Origin: DASXYG01 sp036502625
GTDB lineage: Bacteria; Actinomycetota; Actinomycetes; Streptosporangiales; Streptosporangiaceae
Assembly: GCA_036502625.1 (NCBI GenBank)
Contig: DASXYG010000017.1
Coordinates: 17,957-81,956 of the forward strand
Length of the DNA stretch: 64,000 nt
Direction: 5' to 3'
The stretch's first letter is position 1; each line of letters starts with the position of its first letter. Below the pieces are notes generated by a model that saw only the letters and a list, made by a program, of their open reading frames with translations, was not told the DNA's origin and ran no database searches. This document shows positions 7,880-16,449 of this stretch, piece after piece. A program made the translations under genes and the position numbers.

Positions 7880-8556
7880 TCACTCACGACGGCCCGCTCA
7901 ATGGCCCTCGTCAGGCGGGCGGTCAGCGCGGTGAGCAGGCGCTGCCCCTCCTCCGGCGTGGCGCCTGCCGGGTCGCCGAGGACGCCGTTCGGGGAGACGG
8001 CGCGGACGCCCTCCGCGCGCATGCGGGGCATCAGGTCCGCCGTGGACTCCGTGTTGCCCGACTCGGCCTCGTTCAGGCGCACCGTGTCGGGGGCGATGGC
8101 CAGCATCAGGGACGTCTCCGTACGGCCGGCGTGCGCGTCGCCGCCGGGCACCGCCGCGTGCCAGGCGTGCGCGCGGCGGCCCTCGTACGCCAGCAGGGAC
8201 ACCGCCGCCTCCACCGCGGGGCCGTTGCCGCCGTGCGCGTTGACCAGCAGCAAGGCCGGCCAGTCGCGGGAGGCGTGGCGGCCGAGCTCGGTCAGGTACG
8301 CGGCGAGGGCGTCGGTGCCGACGGACAGCGTGCCGGGGAACCCAGCGTGCTCACCGCTGGCGCCGATCGGGACGCCGGGCGCGACCCCCACGCCGTCGCG
8401 GCCGGCGCACGCCCGGTCCGCGACCGCCGCGGCGACCCGCAGGTCGGTGTCCATCGGCAGGTGCGGACCGTGCTGTTCCAGCGACCCGAGCGGCACGACG
8501 AGCAGGCGCCGCGCCGCACGGTCCACGTCGGTCCACGTGGCGGAGGCGAGCTCCAC
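7876..8556 (-). CDS. mftE: Mycofactocin biosynthesis peptidase MftE (creatininase family)
   Basis: MftE cleaves the modified C-terminal Val-Tyr dipeptide from MftA, releasing the AHDP precursor of the redox cofactor mycofactocin. The 226-residue creatininase-fold product shows the metal-ligand motif GSLEQHGPHLPMDTD near residue 24-38, SGEHAGFPGT, and LLLVNAHGGN, followed by a TETSLMLAI segment. It starts at a GTG four bases after the stop of mftC. In the usual locus mftD separates mftC and mftE; here it does not. Confidence 0.93.
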   Translation of the reverse strand: MELASATWTDVDRAARRLLVVPLGSLEQHGPHLPMDTDLRVAAAVADRACAGRDGVGVAPGVPIGASGEHAGFPGTLSVGTDALAAYLTELGRHASRDWPALLLVNAHGGNGPAVEAAVSLLAYEGRRAHAWHAAVPGGDAHAGRTETSLMLAIAPDTVRLNEAESGNTESTADLMPRMRAEGVRAVSPNGVLGDPAGATPEEGQRLLTALTARLTRAIERAVVSD

Positions 8557-8560
8557 CCGG

Positions 8561-9733
8561 TCAGGCGCGGCGGCCGAGCGTGACGAACACCGGCTCGCGC
8601 TCGGTCGGCCGCCGCCCGGTCTTCGAGTGGCCGCTGCCCGGATGCGGCACCACGAGCGGTTCGAGCCGGGCGCCGGCGAGCTCGGCCAGCGCCGCCTCGC
8701 CGTGGCCGTGCACGCACTCCGGGTCGGGCCCGTCCAGCGGCAGCCCGGTGAAGAACTTGCTGGCCATGCAGCCGCCCTGGCAGGCGTCGTACGAACCGCA
8801 CGACGCGCACGCGCCGGCGCTCTGCGGCTCGCGCAGCTCCGTGAACAGCTCGGACGTCCGCCACACGGACGCGAACCCGCCGGCGTCGCGCACCGAGCCC
8901 GCGCGGAACTGCTCGTGCAACACGAACGGGCAGGCGTAGACGTCGCCCACCGGGTCGATCAGGCACACCACGCGCCCCGCGCCGCACAGGTTCAGGCCGG
9001 GCAGCGACTCGCCGAGCGCCGACAGGTGGAAGAACGAGTCGCCGGTCAGGGTGTCCGGGTGGTCGAGCAGCCAGTGGTACAGGTCGCGCTGCTGCGCCTG
9101 CGTCGGGTGCAGGTCGTCCCAGGTGTCGGCGCCGCGCCCGGACGGGCGCAGCCGGGTCAGCCGGAGCTGCGCGCCGTAGGAGTCGGCGAGCGCGCGGAAC
9201 TCGTCGAGCTGGCCGGCGTTCTGCCGGGTCACCACCACGGAGATCTTGAACGGGCCGAAGCCGGCGGCCGCCAGGTTGTCCATGGCGCGGCGCGCCGCGG
9301 AGTACGAACCGCCGCCGCGTACGGCGTCGTTGGTGCCGGCGTCGGTGCCGTCCAGGCTGATCTGCACGTCGACGTAGTCCATGCCGGCGATCCTGGCGGC
9401 GCGCTCGGGCGTGAGCATGGTGCCGTTGGTGGAGAACTTCACGCCGACGCCGCGCTCGACCGCGTAGCCGACGAGGTCGAAGAAGTCCGGGCGGATCATC
9501 GGCTCGCCGCCGCCGATGTTGACGTAGAAGACCTTCATGTCGTGCAGCTCGTCGACGACGGCGCGCGCCTCGGCGGGCGACAGCTCGCGCGGGTCGCGGC
9601 GTCCCGAGGAGCTGAGGCAGTGGACGCACGCGAGGTTGCAGGCGTACGTCAGTTCCCAGGTCAGGCAGATGGGCGCGTCGAGACCGTGGGAGAACCGCTC
9701 GGTCAGCGTCGGCGCCGGGGAATCAGCGGGCAC
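8561..9733 (-). CDS. mftC: Mycofactocin radical SAM maturase MftC
   Basis: This 390-residue radical SAM enzyme decarboxylates and cyclises the C-terminal Val-Tyr of MftA. The catalytic cluster motif CxxxCxxC is C32-C36-C39 in TYACNLACVHC, followed by the GGGEPM SAM motif. The C-terminal SPASM region has further cysteines in NLCGAGRVVC, GDVYACPFV and CASCGSYDACQGGC for auxiliary iron-sulfur clusters. The GTG start lies inside the end of mftB (11-base overlap), indicating coupled translation of the maturase and its peptide-binding partner. Confidence 0.96.
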   Translation of the reverse strand: MPADSPAPTLTERFSHGLDAPICLTWELTYACNLACVHCLSSSGRRDPRELSPAEARAVVDELHDMKVFYVNIGGGEPMIRPDFFDLVGYAVERGVGVKFSTNGTMLTPERAARIAGMDYVDVQISLDGTDAGTNDAVRGGGSYSAARRAMDNLAAAGFGPFKISVVVTRQNAGQLDEFRALADSYGAQLRLTRLRPSGRGADTWDDLHPTQAQQRDLYHWLLDHPDTLTGDSFFHLSALGESLPGLNLCGAGRVVCLIDPVGDVYACPFVLHEQFRAGSVRDAGGFASVWRTSELFTELREPQSAGACASCGSYDACQGGCMASKFFTGLPLDGPDPECVHGHGEAALAELAGARLEPLVVPHPGSGHSKTGRRPTEREPVFVTLGRRA

Positions 9734-9986
9734 GGATCACCTCGGAGTCCAGGAGCCCGGCGAGCGCCTTCTCGTACACCGGGCGCCGGTCGGGCCGCAC
9801 GTGGGCGTCGATGGCCTCGGCGGCGCTGGGGAAGCCGCCCAGCGCCTCGACGAGGTCCACGAGCGGCGGCGCCTTCAGGAAGGTCAGCCGCCGGTTTCCG
9901 TAGTGGTAGGCCAGGCCGCCGAACGCCTCGCGGCGGATCGCCACCTTGGGGTGCTTCTCGTACGCCTGGGCCGTGTCGAAGGGCAT
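9723..9986 (-). CDS. mftB: Mycofactocin precursor chaperone MftB
   Basis: MftB is the small peptide-recognition (RRE-like) partner that presents MftA to MftC. The 87-residue product starts MPFDTAQAYEKHPKVAIRRE and contains FGGLAYHYGNRRLTFLKAP and a helical C-terminus ending LLDSEVIRAR, all characteristic of MftB. The ATG at 9986 lies eight bases after the mftA stop, and its 3' end overlaps mftC. Confidence 0.93.
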   Translation of the reverse strand: MPFDTAQAYEKHPKVAIRREAFGGLAYHYGNRRLTFLKAPPLVDLVEALGGFPSAAEAIDAHVRPDRRPVYEKALAGLLDSEVIRAR

Positions 9987-9994
9987 GGCGCGCG

Positions 9995-10099
9995 TTAGTA
10001 AACGCCGCACATGCCGTCGATGGAGACTTCCTCGATCAGCAGGTCCTCGCCCTCGTCGAGCTGGTCGTCGGCGACGGTCGCGGCGGTGTCGTCGGCCAT
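9995..10099 (-). CDS. mftA: Mycofactocin precursor peptide MftA
   Basis: A 34-residue peptide reads MADDTAATVADD from the ATG at 10097-10099 and ends IEEVSIDGMCGVY. The ending IDGMCGVY is the invariant MftA core, whose last two residues (Val-Tyr) become the cofactor. An AAGGGAG ribosome-binding sequence lies upstream of the ATG. The acidic leader is shorter and more Asp/Ala-rich than some homologues. It heads the leftward mftABCE operon and is divergent from mftR across 212 bases. Confidence 0.96.
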   Translation of the reverse strand: MADDTAATVADDQLDEGEDLLIEEVSIDGMCGVY

Positions 10100-10311
10100 C
10101 CGTGCGCTCCCTTCGTACGGCGGGCCGGCGCGTCCGGCCTGCGGTCGGGCCCATCTTGACACGCAGTGCCATCATGAGGCCAGACCTGATCACGAACGGA
10201 TCGGCGAGCCGGTACGGCCGGTTTTTTCCTCGTCGGCACGCGCTCGGGCGTGCGCTACGAGAGAATGCCCGCCAGCGCCCGCCGGCGCACCAGACCTTTC
10301 TTGCGAGCGAG

Positions 10312-10953
10312 ATGCCGACCATGACCGCCCCCCACTCCGTGCCCGCCGCCCCGCGGTGGCAGCGGCGCAAGCAGCGCACCCGCGCCGCCATCGAGGAGAC
10401 CTCGCTGCGCCTGTTCGCCGACAAGGGCTTCGAGGAGACCACGGTCGACGACCTCGCCACCGCCGCCGGCATCGGGCGCCGCACGTTCTTCCGCTACTAC
10501 CCGTCGAAGAACGACGTCGTGTTCGGCGACTACGACAGCCGTACGAACGTGCTCCGCGCCGCGCTCGGCGCCGCCGGGCCCGAGGCCCACCCGGTGGAGA
10601 TGGTGCGCCAGGCGCTGCGCGCCACCAACGCGTACGGCGCCGACGAGTACGTCTCGCTGGCCATCCGCATCTGGCTGCTCACCACCGTCCGCTCCCTCCA
10701 GGCGCACGCCGCGTGGCGGTTCTCGGCCTGGGAGGACGTCATCATCGAGCACGTCCTGGCCCGCGTCGGCGACCGCCACCGGCTGTACGCCTGCGGGCTG
10801 GCGAAGACGTCCATCGCGGCCATGTGGGCGGCGTACACCGTGTGGCTCGACGACGGCGCGGGGCCGAACCTCACCGCGCTCATCGACGAGGCGTTCGACC
10901 GCCTCCGCACCGGGTTCGCCGAGCTCCCGGGCGAGGGGCAGTCACGCGCATGA
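10312..10953 (+). CDS. mftR: Mycofactocin-system TetR-family regulator MftR
   Basis: The 213-residue regulator has an N-terminal TetR helix-turn-helix: RTRAAIEETSLRLFADKGFE, then TTVDDLATAAGIGRRTFFRYY with the FFRYYPSKNDVVFGDYD ending typical of the MftR group. MftR in mycobacteria represses the mft genes and responds to acyl-CoA; the same role is inferred here from position. It is divergent from mftA and its stop overlaps the mftF start (ATGA). ATG 10312 and ATG 10321 are both possible; I report the longer form. Confidence 0.9.
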   Translation: MPTMTAPHSVPAAPRWQRRKQRTRAAIEETSLRLFADKGFEETTVDDLATAAGIGRRTFFRYYPSKNDVVFGDYDSRTNVLRAALGAAGPEAHPVEMVRQALRATNAYGADEYVSLAIRIWLLTTVRSLQAHAAWRFSAWEDVIIEHVLARVGDRHRLYACGLAKTSIAAMWAAYTVWLDDGAGPNLTALIDEAFDRLRTGFAELPGEGQSRA

Positions 10954-12551
10954 CCGGGGCGCTCGACCCGGCGGAGATCCCCGCCCCCACCGGCCTGCGC
11001 CTGGCCGCCGACCCCGGCCTCCAGTGGCTCGCCGGCGACCGCGTCCTGCTCGGCGGCGCCCCCCTGCGCCTCGTACGCCTGAGGCCCGGCGGCGCCCGCC
11101 GCGCCCGCGCCTGGGCGGCGGGCGAACCCCTCGGCCCGGGCCGCGCGGAGCGCATGCTCGCCCGCCGCCTCCTCGACGCCGGCCTGTTCCACCCTCGCCC
11201 CTCCGACGGGCCGCCTGGAGGCCCGCCCGGTCCGGTGGCCGGGCAGGTGACGATCGTGGTGCCCGTGCATGACCGGCCGGAGGCGTTGCGGCGGTGCCTG
11301 GCCGCCTTGCGGGGGACGGCGCCGCACAGCCCGGTGATCGTGGTCGACGACGGGTCCGCCGACCGGCTCGCGGCCGTGCGTGCCGCCGCCGGCGTCGCGG
11401 CGCGCTACGTACGCCGTGACCGCCGCGGCGGCCCGGCCGCGGCGCGCAACACCGGGCTCGCGGCCGCCACCACCCCGTACATCGCGTTCGTCGACTCCGA
11501 CTGCGTGCCGGTCGGCGACTGGCTGCGCCGCCTGCTCGCGCACTTCACCGACCCGGCGGTGGCCGCGGCGGCGCCGCGCATCGTGGGGCACGAGGCCGCG
11601 GGCCGGCGCGGCGTGCTCGCGCGGTACGAGGAGACCGGGTCCTCGCTGGACATGGGGCCGCGCGAGTCGCTCGTGCGGCCGGCCGCGCGCGTCCCGTACG
11701 TCCCGAGCGCCACCGTCGTGGTGCGCCGCGCCGCGCTGGCCGATGCCACGCGCGTGGCCAGGCCGCGCGCGGTGGGCGCGGCGTTCGACGAGGTCATGCC
11801 GGTCGGCGAGGACGTCGACCTGATCTGGCGGTTCACCGCGTCCGGCTGGCGGGTCCGCTACGACCCGGCGGCGACGGTCGCCCACGAGCACCGCACCCGC
11901 CCGTACGCCTGGTTCACCCGCCGCGCCGACTACGGCATGTCCGCTGCGCCCCTCGCGCTGCGCCACCCGCACGTGCTCCCCGCGGTCTCCATGTCCGGCT
12001 GGTCGGCCGCGGCCTGGGCGCTCGCCGCCGCCGGCCGCCCCCTGGCCGCGCTGGCCCTGACGGCCGCGGTCACCACCCGCCTCGCCGACCGCCTCGCCCC
12101 CACCCTCGCCGCCGCCGACCCCCGCTCCGAGCCCGACGCCCGCGTGCCGTCGGCCGCCGCGGGCGCGTACGGGGCGTTCCCCCTGGCCGTGCGGCTGGTC
12201 GGGATGGGGACGCTGGGGGCGGGGCGGCTACTGGGCAGCGCCGTTACCCGGACCTGGTGGCCGGTCGCGGTGCCCGCGGCCCTCGCCGTGCGGCGGCTGC
12301 GGGTGCCGGTGGCCGCGGCGATCGTCGGCCCGGCCACCGCTGACTGGGTCGGCGACTGGCGCGCCCGGCGGCGTACGGGCACCCGGCCGCCGCTCGACCC
12401 GGTGCGCTACGTCGCCGTCCGGATCTGCGACGACGTGGCGTACAGCATCGGCGTCTGGCGCGGCTGCCTCCGCCACCGCACGGTGCGCCCGCTGCTCCCC
12501 CGCCTGTGGTGGCGGCAGGCCGCAGGCGACGTCGGCGGCCCCGCGGCGTAG
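10950..12551 (+). CDS. mftF: Mycofactocin glycosyltransferase MftF
   Basis: MftF adds glucose units to premycofactocin. The 533-residue protein starts with a short domain (ADPGLQWLAGDRVLLGGAPL) seen in MftF, then a GT-A/GT2 fold: VTIVVPVHDRPEALRRCL, VVVDDGSAD, a donor-site FVDSDCVP, and GEDVDLIWRFT as the acceptor acid motif. The C-terminal third is hydrophobic and may associate with the membrane. It is translationally coupled to mftR through an ATGA overlap, an arrangement unlike mycobacteria, where mftF lies in the mftA operon. Confidence 0.93.
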   Translation: MTGALDPAEIPAPTGLRLAADPGLQWLAGDRVLLGGAPLRLVRLRPGGARRARAWAAGEPLGPGRAERMLARRLLDAGLFHPRPSDGPPGGPPGPVAGQVTIVVPVHDRPEALRRCLAALRGTAPHSPVIVVDDGSADRLAAVRAAAGVAARYVRRDRRGGPAAARNTGLAAATTPYIAFVDSDCVPVGDWLRRLLAHFTDPAVAAAAPRIVGHEAAGRRGVLARYEETGSSLDMGPRESLVRPAARVPYVPSATVVVRRAALADATRVARPRAVGAAFDEVMPVGEDVDLIWRFTASGWRVRYDPAATVAHEHRTRPYAWFTRRADYGMSAAPLALRHPHVLPAVSMSGWSAAAWALAAAGRPLAALALTAAVTTRLADRLAPTLAAADPRSEPDARVPSAAAGAYGAFPLAVRLVGMGTLGAGRLLGSAVTRTWWPVAVPAALAVRRLRVPVAAAIVGPATADWVGDWRARRRTGTRPPLDPVRYVAVRICDDVAYSIGVWRGCLRHRTVRPLLPRLWWRQAAGDVGGPAA

Positions 12552-12555
12552 ACGC

Positions 12556-12574
12556 CCGGTTCGTACTGAACCGG
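12556..12574. terminator. Hairpin downstream of mftF
   Basis: CCGGTTC-GTACT-GAACCGG is a perfect 7-base inverted repeat five bases after the mftF stop. It could terminate mftRF transcription, though no T-run follows; alternatively it is an operator for the next gene. Confidence 0.4.
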
Positions 12575-12623
12575 TAAAGTACGACGGCGGCTGGTCTCCC
12601 CGCGGACACCTTGGGCTAAGGGC

Positions 12624-14261
12624 GTGGCCACCTGGGCGTGGTCGGGTCGGGACGTGCTCTCTCACGAACGCGTCGGGTCCGCGGGCCGCGCATCCCCTGA
12701 GCCGCGGGACGGCCGCCGGCGGCCGTCGCGGCGCGCCCTGGACATCGCGATACCGCTGGTGCTCGGCGGCTGCTGGCTGATCGTCATCGTGACCCACCTG
12801 CCGCTGCCGTACCCCTCGGACCAGCTCAACTACCTGAACGCCGCCAACGCGTTCCCGCACGCGTTCCCGCACCCCGACGCGCTGCACCAGGTGACCAGGT
12901 TCGGGCTCGTGATCCCGGTGCGGCTGGCGACGTACGCGTTCGGCACCACCGAGGCGGCGTACCACGTCGTGCCGATCCTGGGCACCGGCGCGGTGCTCGC
13001 CGGCACGTACGCGCTCGGCACGCTGCTGTTCTCCCGGGTCGTGGGCGCGGCGGCCGCCGCCGTGGTGATCACCGCGGCGCCGCTGTTCCAGGACTCCGCC
13101 GCGCTGCTGCCCGACGTGACCGCAACCGGGCTGTTCACCGTCGCGGTGGCCCTCGCCGTCGCCGTGCGCAAGGGGCGGCTCAGCGACCGGCCGTGGGCGC
13201 TGATCCTGATCGGCCTCCTGATGGCCTGGTCGTACACGGTGCGGGAGTTCATCGTCTTCGCGTGGCCGCTGGTCCCGATCCTGCTCTGGCGGCGGGTGCG
13301 GCTGCGCGGGCTGGTCTGGATGGTCGCGCCGATGCTCCTCGTCGGCGTCGGCGAGCTCCTGCTGTGCTGGGGCCTGTACGGCAGCCCGCTGGCGCGGGTG
13401 CACGCCGTGCTCACGCAGAAGCCCAACCCGAACATCGGGTACGCCGGGCGCTCGCGCCTGGCCTACCTGGTGCAACTGCCGCTCGCGGTGAAGAAGCAGG
13501 TCGGCGTCTGGCTCGCGGTGCTGCTGTGCGCCATTCCGCTGGGCGCGCTCGCCTGGCCGCGGCGCATGGCCGTGCCGGTGCTGTGGTGCGCGCTCATCTG
13601 GGTGCCGCTGACGATCGAGGGCGGGCTGCTGCACCCGGGCGACCCGTCGCTGCGCCTGGAGCTGGTGCGGTACTGGTTCCCGCTGTTCCCGGCGCTGGCG
13701 ATCGGCGGCGTGGCGGCGCTGTGGATGGCCGCGACCTGGCTGGCCGCCCGGTTCCGTACGAACCGGCTCGTCCGCGCGCTGCCCGCCGTCGTGGTGGTCG
13801 TCATCGCGGCGGGCGCGGTGGTGTCGTCCGTCGGGCACTCCTGGCGTGATCCGCTGCTCACCGCGTCGGTGAACGGCCGCGCGCAGCTCGGCGCGTTCCG
13901 CACCTGGATGCACGTCCACGACGCGGCGCCGCGTACGAGGACCGTGTGGACGGACTCGCGTTCGGACTCCGTCGCGGAGATGTACCGGCGCGGCCCGTTC
14001 GGCGGCATCGCCTGGCACGCCGCGCTGCGGCCGCTGGAGAAATCGGGCCCGCGGCCGATCCCGGGCGACCTGGTCCTCTTCTTCGACGCGGGCGTGGGCG
14101 ACGCCGGGCCGTTGTCGGACGCGCGGGCCTGTACGGTCTGCCGGCGCGCCGCGCGCGAGGCCTGGGGCACGCCGCCGCGCCCGGCGCCGACGTGGCGGCC
14201 GGCGTTCGCCACCGCCGACGGCGTGGTCCGCGTCTACCGGGTGGGCCCGGCGGCGCGCTGA
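12624..14261 (+). CDS. GT39-like integral membrane protein (putative glycosyltransferase)
   Basis: The 545-residue protein has a short basic cytosolic N-terminus and about ten to twelve hydrophobic helices, followed by an extracytoplasmic C-terminal domain of about 120 residues. The first loop contains YPSDQLNYLNAANAFP, where the Asp may be the catalytic acid seen in the first periplasmic loop of polyprenyl-phosphate-dependent GT-C enzymes. TTEAAYHVVPILGT and LRLELVRYWFPLFPAL also fit GT39/GT87-like families. The start is a GTG. Substrate is unknown; a role with the neighbouring mycofactocin genes is only a positional possibility. Confidence 0.65.
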   Translation: MATWAWSGRDVLSHERVGSAGRASPEPRDGRRRPSRRALDIAIPLVLGGCWLIVIVTHLPLPYPSDQLNYLNAANAFPHAFPHPDALHQVTRFGLVIPVRLATYAFGTTEAAYHVVPILGTGAVLAGTYALGTLLFSRVVGAAAAAVVITAAPLFQDSAALLPDVTATGLFTVAVALAVAVRKGRLSDRPWALILIGLLMAWSYTVREFIVFAWPLVPILLWRRVRLRGLVWMVAPMLLVGVGELLLCWGLYGSPLARVHAVLTQKPNPNIGYAGRSRLAYLVQLPLAVKKQVGVWLAVLLCAIPLGALAWPRRMAVPVLWCALIWVPLTIEGGLLHPGDPSLRLELVRYWFPLFPALAIGGVAALWMAATWLAARFRTNRLVRALPAVVVVVIAAGAVVSSVGHSWRDPLLTASVNGRAQLGAFRTWMHVHDAAPRTRTVWTDSRSDSVAEMYRRGPFGGIAWHAALRPLEKSGPRPIPGDLVLFFDAGVGDAGPLSDARACTVCRRAAREAWGTPPRPAPTWRPAFATADGVVRVYRVGPAAR

Positions 14262-14268
14262 CGGCGGG

Positions 14269-15660
14269 TCAGTCCGGGTCGTAGTTGACGTCGCGGTGCT
14301 TGTGCGCGGCGAGCGCCCGGTCGATCAGCACCTCCGTCGCGCCGAGGTACTCGGCCGGGTCGAGGGTCTCCGCGACGTCGGCCAGGCCCTTGCCGCCGCG
14401 GCGCAGCGCGTCGCGCGCCTCGGCGTCCTCCCAGATGGCCTCGCGCAGCGGCGTGCCGTCCGCGGTCACCCGGGCGCCCGCGCGGCGCACCAGGTCGTGC
14501 GCTGCCAGGCGGCCGAGCTCGGGGGCCAGCAGCGCGGTCAGCCGCTCGGCCAGCGGCAGGCCGCCGGTGGCGTTGAGGTTGTCGCGCATGCGGTCGGTGT
14601 CGACGTGCATGCCGTCGAACAGGTCGCGCGCCCAGGCCGCGGCCGAGCCGGTCAGCCGTACGAGGTCCGACAGCGGCTCCCATTCGGCGTGCCACGCGCC
14701 GGCGGCGCGCTGGAACTCCTGCTCGCCCGATGCGTACAGGGTGGCCATCAGCCCGGGTACGCGGCGGGTGCAGGCCAGGATGGACACGGACGCGACGGGG
14801 TTGCGCTTCTGCGGCATGGCCGACGACCCGCCCCGGTCGGGCCCGCCGCCCTCGTGCACCTCGGCGATCTCGCCCTGCGCGAGCAGCGTGACGTCCCGGG
14901 CGATCTTGCCGAGCACGGAGCCGGTCTCGGCGAGCGCCGCCGCGGGCTCCACGATGTTCAGCCGGATGGTGTGCCACGGCAGCAGCGGCTCGGCCAGGCC
15001 GAGCTCCTCGGCGAGCAGCGCGGCGAGCCGCGGCCCGTCGGCGCCGACCGCCGCCATGGTGCCCGCGGCGCCGCCGTACTGCACGGGCAGCCGCTCCCCC
15101 ATGCGCGCCACCTTGGCGCGCACCCGGTCGGCGCCGGTCAGCCAGTTGGCCGCGGTCAGCCCGAACGTGGTCGGCAGCGCCTGCTGCAGGAGCGTACGGC
15201 CGGACATCAGCGTGGCGCGGTGGGCGTCGGCGAGCTCGGCTGCGGCGTCGCAGACCGCGTCGAGGTCGGCGAGCAGCGGCGGCAGCGCGCGCTTCACGAT
15301 CAGCATGGCCGCGGTGTCGAGGATGTCCTGGCTGGTGGCGCCGTTGTGCACGGCGTGGGTGGCCTCCGGCGGCAGCGCGCCGACCAGCGCGCGGACCAGC
15401 GGCACGACCGGGTTGCCCGCGGCGAGCGCCTGCCTGCCGAGCTCGTCGGCGTCGAAGGTCTCGGACTGGACCGCCCGCGTCACGGCCTCGGCCGCCTCGG
15501 TCTCCACCAGCCCGGCGCGCGCCGCCGCGCGTGACAGCGCCGCCTCGACGTCGAGCAGCGCCGCAAGCCACGCCGCGTCGCCGGTGCCCGCGGCGGCCTC
15601 ACCGCGCCCGAAGACCGCGCCGAACAGGCCGCCGGTCCCGGATCCGTACTCGTTGCCCAT
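14269..15660 (-). CDS. pcaB: 3-carboxy-cis,cis-muconate cycloisomerase
   Basis: The 463-residue protein belongs to the fumarase/aspartase superfamily, shown by the signature GGSSAMPQKRNPVAS, the upstream HNGATSQDILDTA and the SGRTLLQQALPTTFG segment characteristic of PcaB. PcaB lactonises 3-carboxy-cis,cis-muconate in the protocatechuate branch of the beta-ketoadipate pathway. No other pca gene is within the window, so it is an isolated copy or the rest lies elsewhere. The ATG at 15660 is preceded by GGAGGGG at good spacing; an upstream in-frame codon at 15696 is less likely. Confidence 0.85.
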   Translation of the reverse strand: MGNEYGSGTGGLFGAVFGRGEAAAGTGDAAWLAALLDVEAALSRAAARAGLVETEAAEAVTRAVQSETFDADELGRQALAAGNPVVPLVRALVGALPPEATHAVHNGATSQDILDTAAMLIVKRALPPLLADLDAVCDAAAELADAHRATLMSGRTLLQQALPTTFGLTAANWLTGADRVRAKVARMGERLPVQYGGAAGTMAAVGADGPRLAALLAEELGLAEPLLPWHTIRLNIVEPAAALAETGSVLGKIARDVTLLAQGEIAEVHEGGGPDRGGSSAMPQKRNPVASVSILACTRRVPGLMATLYASGEQEFQRAAGAWHAEWEPLSDLVRLTGSAAAWARDLFDGMHVDTDRMRDNLNATGGLPLAERLTALLAPELGRLAAHDLVRRAGARVTADGTPLREAIWEDAEARDALRRGGKGLADVAETLDPAEYLGATEVLIDRALAAHKHRDVNYDPD

Positions 15661-15747
15661 GTCCGCCCCTCCAACGGCACCGCGTGATCCCCCCAATTGT
15701 GACGTCCCGCCCCCGGAAGCGGTGCCCCGGGCCTCGTACGGGGCCGG

Positions 15748-16341
15748 TCACCGTCCGTCGCGGCCGGCCAGGATGCCGGCGAGCAGGTGGCGCAGCGCCC
15801 ACGCGAAGTCGGGCTCGGCGGTCGTGTCGTCCTCGGCCGCGGAGTCCGAGGTCAGGTGGTGCCCGAACGGGTGCTCGTTGAGGAGGTGGCCGAGGAGCAG
15901 GTGCCACAGCGCACGGTACGCGCGGCGGGCGTCGGCGCGGGTGAGGCCGGTATCGGCCAGCAGCCCCATGCCGTGGTCCGCCACTGACTCGGCCGCCTCC
16001 GCGGCGTGCGCGCCGTCGGCGATCAGCCGGACGAGCCACGGGCGCTCGGCGAGGTGGTCGTGCAGGGCGCGCCACTGCCGCTCCACCGCGCGCGCCGGGT
16101 CGCCGCGCGGCTCGACCAGCGGGAACTCGGCCAGGACGTCCTCGAACAGCGCGGCGAGCAGGTCGGCGCGGTCGGCGATGTGCCGGTAGAGCGACGCCTG
16201 GCCGGTGCCGAGCTCCTGGGCCACGCGGCGCAGCGTCAGCGCGTCGATGCCGTCGGCCTCGACGACGCGGCGCGCGGCCGTGGCGATGGCCGCGCGGTCC
16301 AGGGTGCGCCGCCGTCCGGTGGCCCGCGTGCGGTCCGTCAC
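15748..16341 (-). CDS. TetR-family repressor (TetR_C-type)
   Basis: The 197-residue regulator has the helix-turn-helix TLRRVAQELGTGQASLYRHI near residues 40-60 and a C-terminal all-alpha ligand domain, of the type that controls drug efflux genes. The GTG start follows GGAGGGCGGGGAC. It is divergent from an MFS efflux gene across 108 bases containing two copies of a perfect palindrome, so autorepression and control of the pump are likely. Confidence 0.9.
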   Translation of the reverse strand: MTDRTRATGRRRTLDRAAIATAARRVVEADGIDALTLRRVAQELGTGQASLYRHIADRADLLAALFEDVLAEFPLVEPRGDPARAVERQWRALHDHLAERPWLVRLIADGAHAAEAAESVADHGMGLLADTGLTRADARRAYRALWHLLLGHLLNEHPFGHHLTSDSAAEDDTTAEPDFAWALRHLLAGILAGRDGR

Positions 16342-16355
16342 GTCCCCGCCCTCCT

Positions 16356-16411
16356 TGCGAACTCCGTTCGCATAAGGTATGCCTAACCTATATTTGCGAA
16401 CACCGTTCGCA
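16356..16411. promoter_or_regulatory. Paired palindromic operators for the divergent TetR/MFS pair
   Basis: TGCGAACTCCGTTCGCA (16356-16372) and TGCGAACACCGTTCGCA (16395-16411) each have perfect 7-base arms around a 3-base spacer, and differ from each other at one spacer base. Their centres are 39 bases apart. Between them lies AT-rich sequence with TAACCTATAT, a plausible -10 region. Binding would block both divergent promoters. Confidence 0.8.
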
Positions 16412-16449
16412 TCCGTGTCCAGCATGCCCGAGCACGACCCGGAAGGACC

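Noticed and set aside
10156..10185. TTGACA -35 box for mftR at 10156
   Set aside because: No convincing -10 box at 16-18 bases spacing, so I did not list a promoter.
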